A DNA stretch of 64,000 bases, from contig CM053028.1 of assembly GCA_028564925.1 (NCBI GenBank), positions 437,883,071 through 437,947,070 of the forward strand, given 5' to 3'. Made by a program: the position numbers and the translations under genes. Source of the stretch: Lithobates sylvaticus. Its lineage: Eukaryota > Chordata > Amphibia > Anura > Ranidae. This document shows positions 20,594-31,017 of this stretch, piece by piece. The notes under the pieces are model-generated. The model made no database searches and was not told the DNA's origin. It was given only the letters and a program-made list of their open reading frames with translations. Every line of letters starts with the position of its first letter. The first letter of the stretch is position 1.

Positions 20594-22893
20594 TATTCAT
20601 TACCACTTCTGTTCCCAGTTTAAAAACATTTCTCCATAGAAATGTCTTCTTCCCTCCATCAGGGTCTCGCCCGCTGAGGTCATCACCACCATGCGCCAAA
20701 GCCTGCTCCGCTATCTTTCCTATTGTTATTTGTTATATGTTTTTTGTCTAATTAAAATAATTCATTATGTTTTTTACAAAATATACATGTAAAGTAACTT
20801 GAAACTCTACTAATTATATTGTATGGGAATTGAACTTTGACTGTATACTATTCCCTTGCTAAACTGCCCCTGTTCGGTCTAATCCAAATTTCTCTAATAG
20901 ACGCTTGACCAACTTTAATTTGGCATGACATGTCTAAATTTATTCTTGCATCTCTGTCTAAACTTTTTACATTTGTACTAACCCTGTATAGGTTTCTAAA
21001 TAGCCACGACCTAAATATGTCCAAATTCTAAGTATTTGGCATTATTGGCCCCAAAATTAGAGTTCATGACCGGAGAGGATATCCTCTACTTTCTTAATCC
21101 GCTGGATTGCCCTTAACATACAGCCCTTCTGATTGTGTTCCATCCCGCCCCCCTTTCTCTCCTCCCAAGCACCCTTCTACCATCGTTCGGCTGTCAAGAC
21201 TCAGCTACCGCCCTGGGGGTGGACATGTCTCCTTCGGGTAAGCCTCTTTGCCTAGTATGGACACCCGAGGGCGGACCTAACAAGCCCGCCCACTCTTAGC
21301 CTTTGCCACTTACTCGCCGTTACGGCGATGACGTCATCTCGCACTTCACACGTCCACCGCCGGGAATTATGGTCTTTGTAGGCCCCCGGCGGAGACGTGA
21401 GGTGCGCAGGCGCAGAGGCTCCTGTGTCCGCTGATCGAGGGGCGGTTCCCACGCCTCCTCGATCTGGAAGGCGGATTTAAAAACCAGCTTGCTACCTCAG
21501 TTCAACACAGGACTCAGGAGGCACCTGACGTACTGCACCTGTCTGCATTTAAGTAAGTAATACAACCTTTTAATCCCTTTCCTTTTTTGGCATTATTTCT
21601 AATTTATCTAAGCGGGTTGTTTGAATATTATTTTCCTTCAACTCCTTGCAGACCCCTAATCGCTTGGACATCTCCGTTCCTTCCCCCCCCCCTTTTTTAA
21701 GGGTGCCTATAATTGCCTAATTCAGGCTGAACTGGCTTCTACCTCACAATCTAACACAGGTACTGGATCATCACTGCCTGCAACCATACCCAATTTATTC
21801 CTCCCCTTCCCTTGACCAATACCCTATATCATATTACAATTCCCCGCTTATTTAATGTTTCCTCAGGTGCCTCCCGTCCACCATTTGGTTATCTTTCCAG
21901 AACTTTCTGGTTCTTCCACTTTACATTTTTCAACAGCTTTTTTCAATATACCCAAGTAAGTAAACATTTGAGACATTGTCCTCTATATAGTGTATGGCGT
22001 CATGTCCATGAACTAATCTCTTATGGACTTACAACACTATTGAAACTACTGCTCTACCATTTTTTGCTTTTTTTGAAACATTGTTCCTTCCTCTTTAATC
22101 AGATGAAATACCAAATGTTTGACCTGGTCTTAACCGCCTTCTGCTAAGCAATTTTGGCACCCTATATGACTGCCTCACCTCACGGCCGGGGCCGAGCCTG
22201 ACCTATACACCGACTTGGGTAAGCTTTGGATGGCACTAAGGGGCACTCTTCCCTTCTCTCTTCCACCAGGGAAGGAGGGGCCTAGGCACCTCCTCTGGAC
22301 TGGTAATTAGTGGAACTCTCCCGGGTTTTCTTCATGAGCAATCCCTTTTCCCCTTCTTTACTTTTTTGACTTTACATGGGCTTACTCTCTCATTCTATTT
22401 ATCATCAAATTGAACTAATCATGATGTTTTCTTTACTAGATATATTAATCACTTAAAGTAGACGTACCCTGAGGAAGCCATTGTCATGGCGAAACATGTC
22501 GGAACTGTCTACTAAGACTTATCTAGTCTACCCCAGGTCACCTCATGTACAGCAAATTTAAATTGCATTCCTAACTTCCTGTGCATAATTTGAATCAACC
22601 GTTAACTCTGCATTTTCCTCTACACGAATGACCATATGCTGCCTTAAATGAAATTTTAATCAATATTTGTCATGACCTATATGATTGACTCTTGCTAACG
22701 AAATATTGTCAATTTTTTCTTATGTATATTTTTCCCTTTTTCTTGTGTATCGATGTAACTTTTTATATGTAATAAAAATCGTTTTTTCAATTAATGAGTA
22801 CTACGAGCATTGAACTGTGAGTTAACCCCGACTCTCTTATACTATTCTTGCACCGCTATAATCCCTAGTCCACCATCCCCTTCTTTTTGATAC
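18688..22893 (+). mobile_element. inner PLE, long arm
   Basis: Holds truncated ORF2 (to 20593) and a 2.3-kb 3' UTR / terminal repeat with a hammerhead-like fold (22457-22513) and an aataaa near 22770. It ends at 22893 against the target duplication. The motif ACCGCTATAATCCCTA lies about 28 bases from the end. Confidence 0.88.
22457..22513 (+). ncRNA. hammerhead-like ribozyme, inner PLE (plus arm)
   Basis: Order: AGTAGAC (22457-22463), GTACC, CTGAGGA (22469-22475), stem II GCCAT-TGTC-ATGGC (22477-22490), GAAA (22491-22494), CATGTC, GGAAC, GTCTACT (22507-22513). The outer stem I pairing AGTAGAC/GTCTACT is perfect over 7 bp. The inner part GTACC/GGAAC pairs except for one A-A. Predicted cleavage is after C22500. 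As in the outer family, one A between core and stem II is unpaired in my fold and stem III is a palindrome. Confidence 0.7.
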
Positions 22894-22909
22894 TGGTATA
22901 CAAAGTTAT
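22894..22909 (+). repeat. 16-bp target-site duplication, right
   Basis: TGGTATACAAAGTTAT, identical to 16175-16190. Confidence 0.95.
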
Positions 22910-25126
22910 TTATGATAAACCTGCTATTAAACCCACTGACCCTGCGACTGCTGCTTCTAACCAAGCGCCCACATTTGAAGAAATGCAGGCAATTGATGAA
23001 CTCATGGCCTTATGGGAGGAGGGAGCCACCGACGACGACGAAGCTGATACTTCGGCTTTCGTGGCCCTTGGTGCCTCTTTCCCCCCTCCTGCTTCCTTTA
23101 AACCTAAATCTAAGAACTTTCCAGCCCTGTCCACTAGTCCCAACATTTCAGCTTTTGTTCAACAAATCTGTCTCGCAATCAATAACCTACAACACATACC
23201 CTCGGGTCATTCAAATCTATCTCAGGAGAGTTTGCGGGCTTTAAAATCCCTTCAGGCTCATCCTGACATTGTAATTAAACCAGCTGACAAGGGTGGCAAT
23301 GTAGTAGTTATGAACACTAAGGCCTACGAATCCATGTGTTACAAAATATTGAACAATCGCGAATGGTATCGTCCCATCGCCCCATCTCTCATAAAAAAAA
23401 TTTTTCACCAATATGAGCAACTGATCTTTCATGCCTATCAGGCTACGGTCATTGACCAAAGTACTTGGAACTTTCTAAAGACCACTGAACCTACTATACC
23501 TACCTTTTACGCTTTACCCAAAATCCACAAGTCAACCACCAATCCCCCAGGACGTCCCATTGTATCAGGTTGTCATTGTTTAACAGAAAACGCAAGTGCC
23601 CTTGTGGACAAATACCTTGCACCCCATGTTACACGCTTACCTTCCCATGTTAAGGATACACTTCATCTCCTTAAATTATTATACAATTTGATTCTACCTC
23701 CCAATACCTGGCTCGTCACGCTGGACGTCGAATGTCTATACACCTGCATCCCCCATGATAGGGGCTTAGAGGTTATCCGAGATCTCCTTTCTGAACGGGG
23801 ACCCCGTTTTGATAACTATGCTGATTTTGTTTTGGACCTCCTTAAATTCATTCTAACAAAAAATCATTTTTTGTTTGATGGCTCCCACTTTCTCCAGGTG
23901 CAGGGTGTGGCTATGGGGACCAAATGTGCGCCCTCATATGCCAACCTGTACCTGGGGGGGTGGGAACGTCATCTTTTCTCACATCTAACCTCCAACTACA
24001 AAACCTGTGTATTGCATTGGTTCATATATATCTATGACATTTTATTATTTTGGTCTGGCTCTCATGCGGACCTCATTGATTTTTTTGATTCTTTAAGCTC
24101 AATAACTTTAATCTCAAATTTACTTTTGAATCTAGTCAGTCATCAGTCAATTTTCTTGACCTTACAATTAACATAGACAAATCGGGACGGATCAGCACGG
24201 CCTTATTTAGAAAGCCGACTGCCGGCAACACAATTTTACATGCCGAAAGCACTCATCCTCAATCTTTACTTAATAGCATTCCGTACAGTCAGTATCTTCG
24301 GATTAGACGTAACTGTACCTCAAATGTAGATTTTCAAAAAGCATCTAACGAATTATTTCATAGACTTGTCAATAGAGGCTACAGTCGGGCACTTCTTAAG
24401 CGTTCTTTTAATAAGGTCAAGAAACTGGACAGATTTCAACTGATTCACAAGTCAAAAAACTTTTCAGACACTCAACCTGTTAGACTGATTACCCGTTTTT
24501 CATCTATGCATACCCAAATCCGTGAGGTTGTTAACAAATTTTGGCCTCTATTACTTGCTGATTCTACAGTCAGCAAGTTTATTGGCCCACGCCCAGATAT
24601 AACATACAAGCGTTGTCCTTCATTACGTGACCGTCTTATTAGAAGTCACTATGCTCCAACAATAACCCAAAGTCGTCCTGACAATGGTACTTATTCGTGT
24701 GGGTCATGTGATATTTGTCAATTTGTCTCCAATTCTAGACTTACCCTGCTTCCTGATGGTTCTCTCCATGAAATCGCTCATCATGTTAACTGCAGAACAA
24801 TAGGTGTTGTATATCTAGCCACTTGTACCTGCGGATGCTTCTATATTGGCAAAACTAAACGGCCCTTTCAGGTCCGGATACGTGACCACATTAAACCTAC
24901 TCTTAAACGCATCACCACTACAGCCATTAATAGACATCTCGCTCTAGCACACAATTTTGATCCTAAACACATGCGTTTTTCGGCATTAGATCATGTCGAA
25001 ACGCATGTGCGTGGAGGAGGCATTGATGAAAAACTGTTGCAAATTGAAACCAAATGGATACATAATCTTAATGCTGTTAAGTACCCAGGTTTGAATGAAT
25101 ATATAAGCTTCAAGCCCTTTTTATGA
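22910..25126 (+). pseudogene. PLE ORF2, right copy, continuation
   Basis: Continues ORF2 after the insertion: IKPADKGGNVVVMN, PPGRPIVSG, VTLDVECLY, GVAMGTKCAPSYANLYLGG. The YIDD position reads YIYD in this copy (HWFIYIYDILLFW). The frame is then broken once, shortly after that motif. The Cys patch and GIY-YIG nuclease (CFYIGKTKRPFQVRI) follow in another frame, ending at 25126. The left copy keeps YIDD, so the change arose in this copy. Confidence 0.85.
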
Positions 25127-26687
25127 TTATTTTCTTTTCCTTTTTATTTTTTATATTCTAATTTGGCTATTTATCTACACTAATTTTTTACAGCCATTTA
25201 CCGCTATTCATATATTTACATCATTGTAATCTTTCCAAGTACCCTCCCTTGTCCTCCTTGGTCGTGCGTTATCGTGTGAGTGGACCGCCCTTCTGGCGCT
25301 CGGGCACCTTGACAGCTGCCTTTTTCCATTAACTGGTTATAAATATAATTACTATATTTGAATGTTTTTATCTGTTAATAGTATACATTGCTGTATCTAT
25401 ATTGAACTCAAACATATGATCATTTACTGTTCATGTACATCTGTTATAAACTTATAGCACCCTTTATTTGCTCCATATCCTTCTTGGTACTATTCCCTTT
25501 ATGCAAATTATGTAACAACAACTGAATTTGTATGTTTTGCTAATTGACATATCAATCCCTATTTTTGTTTTGTTTAGTTAAAGCTCATGTGCCCCCATAT
25601 TGCCACAATTGAAACCCCACTTTTGGTGGAAAATCTGGGTCCTGGCTCACCGCCCCTATCCCACTGCCCTTGTTATCCACCTACCTTGGTCCCTGTGCCC
25701 GCCCGGAGTGATTGTGCACGTTTCACCCCATTTCTGGCTTTCCCACTTTCGCCGTTTTCATCTTGACCAATTGTACTCCCTATTCGCATTGGTAACTGTT
25801 TGGGCACCCAAGGGCTGCGAACCTACGGCCGCAGCCCACCTGGCTTTGCTGCCTGCACACCTCCCTAATGCTCCACTGACACACTGGTAACCCAACAGCT
25901 CGAATTCCACTCTATGTCTTGGATCCAATGCACTTCCATCCTCTCCATTGTTTCCAGCACATTTGCTCCGACAAATGTGATGTATTACCCCCTCTACTCA
26001 CTAGAGGGCTTTTTCTGTTCGGAATCCTTCACATGCGTGACCGTTGAGCTGCGCGCGCATCTCCCGAACATGTTGCACTATGGGAAATGTAGGCACACGC
26101 GCTAGCGCTACTGCGCATGCGCGAATGGCCCATTTTGCCCGCCGCCTCATCATGTTAATCATGATCAGGTGTGGAGGACCTATATAGCCTGCTTCCTCTC
26201 CAGCACTTTAGGTGTTGGAATTTGGAGCGCCATTTATGCTGTGAACTTCAATGATGCAGGTTTGTTCTCTTAATCCCTCTAACCTTTGCCCCATCTGTCT
26301 GCTTGAGCCCTATTTATTGAGTTATACTGTACAATTTTTTCTGCAGCCACTGGTCCTCTGTTTGTGACTAATCTAAGTAGAGCTGTCTATCAGTCTGGTT
26401 TCAGACTGTTATCGTGCAGTCCTAATCAACCAACACTCATGTTCTCGGTGAGTTTTTTCTCCCCTTCCCTTGAATTGCTTTATCCATTCCTTTTTCTTTT
26501 ATGACTTTTTGTCTTTCTTTGTTATCTCTCACCAGAGTTGATTTTTTTTAAATCTCTCATATGACTGTTCTTACTTGGCGCTCCATTTATAATCTCCATC
26601 TTTGTTATATTGGTAAGTTCTCACACAATCTAACTTAGGCTATGTTTAGCCAGCCATTGGCAAGATACACATATATTTTTTGCCACA

Positions 26688-26740
<53 letters not shown>

Positions 26741-27101
26741 GTTCTTATCCCATCTCATCTTACCAGGCTCCCTATAGATCCTCGATAGTTCCTTGCTCCC
26801 TGGGATCCAAGTACAATTGGCCCCACCGGCGACTTAGGTGGTTGCTCCAGCAATTTGGGGGTATGTGCCTTCTGTTACTCCGGGTGTGAATCCATTGGGC
26901 TCAATTTAGTGCAGTGTTATATGTTGGACGGTTGGGTTGCTCTGTGGCGATGTGCTGATACATGAATTGCTTTCTCTTTACTTACTGTTCATATAAATAA
27001 TTCTGTCGTGTTTCCATATTTCCTCAGATTTTTTCCCTTACCTTACGGTACAAATTGACCCTGAAGAAGCCATAGTATGGCGAAACATGTTGGTCGGCTC
27101 T
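25127..27101 (+). other. 3' UTR and terminal repeat of outer PLE, right copy
   Basis: Mirror image of 7140-9160. It includes an (AT)n tract next to a poly-T run at about 26690-26740. No domains were seen in its open frames. Confidence 0.8.
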
Positions 27102-27123
27102 TTCCAACCAGCTTTTTTGTACC
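27047..27123 (+). ncRNA. hammerhead-like ribozyme, outer PLE (plus copy)
   Basis: GGTACAAA 27047-27054, TTGACC 27055-27060, CTGAAGA 27061-27067, stem II GCCAT-AGT-ATGGC 27069-27081, GAAA 27082-27085, CATGTT, GGTCGG 27092-27097, TTTGTACC 27116-27123. Predicted cleavage after U27091. Same fold as 7177 and 13145. Confidence 0.68.
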
Positions 27124-27432
27124 TAGGATCTATTAAATTCATGTAGATCCTTTTTATTGAGTTCATGTTTTATTGTGTATCCCCACGGTCCCTCTGTCAT
27201 CTCCAGACCTTATGCACTTCCACCATTGCATTGGTCGGAATATGACTCTAGGACCTACCCTATGATACTTCTGTCTGTAACATTTTCCTAATGTTTGTCA
27301 CTTTTTCACTGTTTAATGTGTTCAGGAATAAACTATTTTGTAAATAAACTTTTCCTTATTCAAAAAGTTGCAAGTATTATCCTTTATCGCTTACCGCTAT
27401 AGTCCCCTATTTCTATCCTTGCTCCATCTCCT
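27102..27432 (+). repeat. outer PLE terminal repeat, 3' end (right arm)
   Basis: Direct repeat of 14410-14740. It ends at 27432, where the two sequences diverge. ACCGCTATAGTCCCCTA at 27393-27409 parallels the inner family's 3' end. Confidence 0.8.
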
Positions 27433-27860
27433 GCTCTGTGCAAGGGTTTTGCACAAAGCAGCCCTGATCCTCCTCTTCTGGGGTCCCCTGGCAGCGCTCC
27501 TGGCCCCTCCTCTTCATCGGGAGCCCCGACGGAGAGCCTCTTTCCAAGGGGGCACTCATTCGGGCACGCTCACGAGTCCCGCTGCTGCGTCCATTGACAC
27601 AGACAGCAGGACTCGGCCCCGCCCCCCGCTCTTGTGTCACTGAATATGATTGACAGTAGCGGGAGCCAATGGCTCCTGCTGCTATCAATCTATCCAATAA
27701 GGGACAGAGACATCGTCTAGAGCCCATACTTGTCGCTGGAACTAACGGGTTCAGGTAAGAAAAAGGTGGGTAGCTTTGAGGGGCAGCTGCAGCACAGATG
27801 GTTTTTCACCTTAATGCATAGAGTGCATTAAGGTGAAAAACCATGAGAATTTACAACCAC
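27433..27860. repeat. GC-rich repeat with perfect hairpin
   Basis: This abuts the PLE end. It contains a perfect inverted repeat: arms of 21 bp at 27798-27818 and 27824-27844 (ATGGTTTTTCACCTTAATGCA and its inverse) around a 5-base loop. Probably a MITE whose left end was lost at the PLE junction; no target duplication was found. Confidence 0.5.
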
Positions 27861-28639
27861 GTTTTTATTGAACTGCATGTTCCTTCCTGACTTCTATGTG
27901 AACTGCCCTTGAGTAGAGCACAAGAGCAGATGACGCTCCCGTGTAGATTTAAAGCCTGTAGTAGACTCCCTCTAGAAGTGAGATACAACATATTCTCAGC
28001 TGGGACTTTTGGAACACCTGTAGTGCTTGAAAATCACATTCTTTTAATTATGGTGAATGCATCTCAAGAGCAAGCCACTTTCCCTGCATGCACCTGAATG
28101 CATTCTGCATGTGACTCACCTCTGAGTCTGATCATTGTTTACATCAGCTGCAACCCTGCCCACACCTAATAAGCTCCCAGCAAATATTGTGTCTGTTCAC
28201 TTTTGATACACAGAATTACTCTTACTTCAAGTACAAGTAACCTGCAGCTGCAGAAAAGAAGTGTCAAGGGTGAATTGTATCACAGAAAAACTCTTCCTGC
28301 AGATGGATTTTGGAGACCACAAGCTGAAAACCATATTTCCGTTTCCTAAACCCCATAATGTCACAGACAACAGCAATGCAGGTCAACAGATAAAAGCTGC
28401 CTCTATTAAAAAAGAAAATTGTATTTTTGGCTGAACTCCAGCATGAGAAAACAGTTGCTGGGTTAGTTATGTTGGAGCCATCTGTCAGCTGAAGGCCCTA
28501 CTCTCAGGGTTTAATGAAGTCATAAATCCTTCTATATTGAACATCATAGATGATAATTGCAAGGGGTTGGAAGACCTCTTGATTATATGATAGAGAAGGC
28601 AATGGAAGAGTCTGTAGCTGAAGATATTGCCCCGTAAAG
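27861..28639 (+). other. intron sequence, nothing recognised
   Basis: No repeat ends or coding signature seen. Confidence 0.45.
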
Positions 28640-29169
28640 CAGTGGTCTCCAAACTGCCGCCCAGGGGGCCGGATGCAGCCCTTTGCTTGCTTTTATCTGC
28701 CCCTTGGGACTCTATTTTTCATTCATTGGCATTACCGAAGGGGCAAAATTCCTACCAATGACACCAACGAAGGGGTACAATTTCTACCAATGACACCAAA
28801 AATGGGGCACAGTTTCTCCCAATGCTACTAATGATGGGGCACAATTCCTCCCAATAATATCAACAATGGGGCACAATTCTTCCCATGTACACAAATGATG
28901 GAGCACAGTTCCTCCCAGTGACACCAACAATGGGGCCCAATGATGGGCCCAATTCCTACCAAAGACACCAATGATGGGGCACAATTCTAATTATTGACAC
29001 AAACGATAGGGAACAATTCCTCTCATTGACACCTAAGATGAGGCATTGTTTATTCTGACTCAGACTCTGATGCTGGGACATTTTCTACTCCCGGGGACCA
29101 CAGTCCGGACCCCTTAAAGCCTGAAGGACAGTAAATTGGCCCTTTGTTTAGAAAGTTTTGAGACCCCTG
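28640..29169. mobile_element. hAT-like MITE with internal minisatellite
   Basis: Ends CAGTGGTCTCCAAACTG and an imperfect inverse finishing AGACCCCTG at 29169. The flanking 8-mers ccgtaaag and ccttagag agree at 6 of 8 positions, consistent with an aged hAT target duplication. Most of the interior (about 28724-29030) is an irregular repeat of about 35 bp built on ATGGGGCACAATTCCTCCCA. A cleaner relative is at 48022-48295. Confidence 0.75.
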
Positions 29170-29259
29170 CCTTAGAGGAATATTAAGGATGTGATATATA
29201 CTTTAAATCTGTATTAAGCCTGTAGGCATTCTAAGACAAGTCCATTCTAGGCAGGCCAA

Positions 29260-29358
29260 ATTGGTAGCTGTTAATCTAATTGCGCATAGACTCTGTTCTA
29301 AACCTCAAAAGGGTGTTAAGGTGGTATCTGTTAATCTAATTGCGCATACTTGTTGATG
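29260..29358. repeat. tandem host segment, copy 1 (filled site)
   Basis: The block with aaggtggtatctgttaatct and cttgttgatg is repeated at 30372-30470. This copy was interrupted by the TTAA element. Confidence 0.85.
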
Positions 29359-30350
29359 TTAACCACTTTCAGACCGGACCAATTTGCAGCCAAAGGACCA
29401 GGCCCCTTTTTGCGATTCGGCACTGCGTCGCTTTAACTGACAATTGCGCGGTCGTGCGACGTGGCTCCCAAACAAAATTGGCGTCCTTTTTTTCCCACAA
29501 ATAGAGCTTTCTTTTGGTGGTATTTGATCGCCCCTGCGGTTTTTATTTTTTGCGCTATAAACAAAAATAGAGCGACAATTTTGAAAAAAATGCATTATTT
29601 TTTATTTTTTGCTATAATAAATATCCCCAAAAAATATATAAAAAAACATTTTTTTTCCTCAGTTTAGGCCGATACGTATTCTTCTACATATTTTTGGTAA
29701 AAAAAATCGCAATAAGCGATTATTGATCGGTTTGCGCAGAAGTTATAGCGTTTACAAGATAGGGGATAGTTTTATAGCATTTTTATTAATAATTTTTTTT
29801 TTATTATTAATGGCGGAGATCTGCGATTTTTTTTTTGTGACTGCGACATTATGGCGGACACATCGGACATTTTTGACACATTTTTGGGACCATTGTCATT
29901 TTTACAGCAATTAATGCATTTAAATGCATTGATTTCTGTATAAATGACACTGGCAGTTTAGGGGTTAACCACAAGGTGGCAGTGTAGGGGTTAAGTAGGC
30001 CTAGGGGTGTGTTTTTTACTGTGGGGGGGGGCGTGGCTGTCAGCTAGTGAATGCTGATCTCTGCTCCAATCACAGGGAGCAGAGATCGGCGTCACTAGTT
30101 GCTAGGCAGAACAGGGAGATGCTGTTTATCTCGGCATCTCCCCGTTCAGCCGCTCCGTGAGACGATCGCGGGAGTCCCCGGGGACCGCGGCCGGACTCAC
30201 GGGGGTCCCGACCGGCGCGGGAGCGCGCCGCTCCCGGCGCGCTCCCGATGGCACGGACAGGCTAAAGGAGGGACGTATATATACGCCCTCCTGCCTGTAC
30301 GTGCCATTCTGTCGACGTATATCGTCGTGCGCCGGTCGGCAAGTGGTTAA
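29359..30350. mobile_element. TTAA-flanked (piggyBac-like) MITE
   Basis: TTAA at 29359-29362 and 30347-30350. Ends CCACTTTCAGACCGG and CCGGTCGGCAAGTGG. The left flank (acttgttgatg) and right flank (tatgcaagaat) are contiguous around a single TTAA at 30452-30455, so the empty target is preserved next door. It is inverted relative to the 5907 copy and has no coding capacity. Confidence 0.92.
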
Positions 30351-30480
30351 TATGCAAGAATATAGATTGGGGATTCCATACAAGTCTGTTCTACAACTCA
30401 AAGGGGTGTTAAGGTGGTATCTGTTAATCTAATTGCGCATACTTGTTGATGTTAATATGCAAGAATGCAGATTAGGGCAT
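30351..30480. repeat. tandem host segment, copy 2 (empty site)
   Basis: Contains gatgTTAAtatgcaagaat uninterrupted, the pre-insertion form of the site at 29359/30350. Confidence 0.85.
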
Positions 30481-30875
30481 CTTATGACTACAGCTGTTCA
30501 CAGCTAGGGGTGATCTTCTGTCACTCTGGAAGACAGAAGCAGATCAAAGCATTTAATGGAGACGGCCAATCAAATTGCTCAGCCATTCAGTGTGTGGGGG
30601 ATATAACATGGCGTCCAGTCTACTCAGAGGGTGTGTGGTTATGGAGGCACCAAGGTCACATGGAAACATGGGGCTTTAGATATTTACTAGCATTGTCGTA
30701 ATTATACTCTGTTGGATTTTATCATCTATTACAAGACTTTGTTCTGTGTTGGATGTGCATCTCTCTGGAAGAATTGGGTTGCTGTGGAGGAGTACTTATA
30801 ATAACAGGTCATCATCTAAACCACGACATATTATATCACTACAAAGCCCAACATTACATTGCAGCTTACCAATCT

Positions 30876-30900
30876 TTAACCACTTGTCTACTGGGGCAAT
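30876..30900. repeat. solo end of a TTAA MITE
   Basis: TTAACCACTTGTCTACTGGG with no matching partner end nearby; a truncated remnant. Confidence 0.5.
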
Positions 30901-31017
30901 TTTTTAAAGGATAAGTTCAGAACATGTTACACCCATATTTAGGGTGTAACATGTACATATGTTCAGTATCTGACCCCTCTTCCCCCCAATGTCATTAATT
31001 CACAGATCCCTGTTAAT
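30901..31017. repeat. MITE half (TTTAAAGGATAAGTTCAG), left of an insertion
   Basis: Related to the 6616 repeat. It contains an inverted pair around 30917-30956 (acatgttacaccc / gggtgtaacatgt). Its other half appears to be 31874-31990. Confidence 0.4.

Larger units (their letters stand above)
16191..22893. mobile_element. inner Penelope-like insertion, head-to-head pair
   Basis: A different PLE family inserted into ORF2 of the outer right copy. The left arm (16191-18687, minus) holds only the end of the endonuclease frame and the 3' UTR. The right arm (18688-22893, plus) holds a 5'-truncated ORF2 and the same 3' UTR. Bases 16249-18687 are an inverted repeat of about 20455-22893. The left arm extends about 58 bp further at its outer end. 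The perfect 16-bp target duplication shows that the pair entered as one event. Inverted partial copies joined to a longer copy are a known Penelope insertion pattern. Confidence 0.92.
14410..27432 (+). mobile_element. outer Penelope-like element, right copy (interrupted)
   Basis: Plus-strand copy running from a partial terminal repeat (14410-14740) through the leader, ORF1 (15026-16000), ORF2 (15964-16190, resuming at 22910), 3' UTR and a terminal repeat ending at 27432. Subtracting the 6.7-kb insertion (16191-22893 plus one target copy), the unit is about 5.97 kb, as in the left copy. It forms an inverted repeat with 7134-13154. A gaataaac and an aaataaac lie close together in the leader near 14634-14660 and may serve as poly(A) signals. 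No target duplication was found around the outer pair. Confidence 0.88.

Noticed and set aside
7031-27460. Target-site duplication around the whole outer PLE pair
   Set aside because: The flanks (gctatgctagct before 7134, gctctgtgcaag after 27432) do not match, and the left MITE is cut, so a deletion is more likely.
28724-29030. CRISPR-like regular repeats
   Set aside because: Units are irregular with no unique spacers, they lie inside a hAT-like MITE, and the host is a vertebrate.
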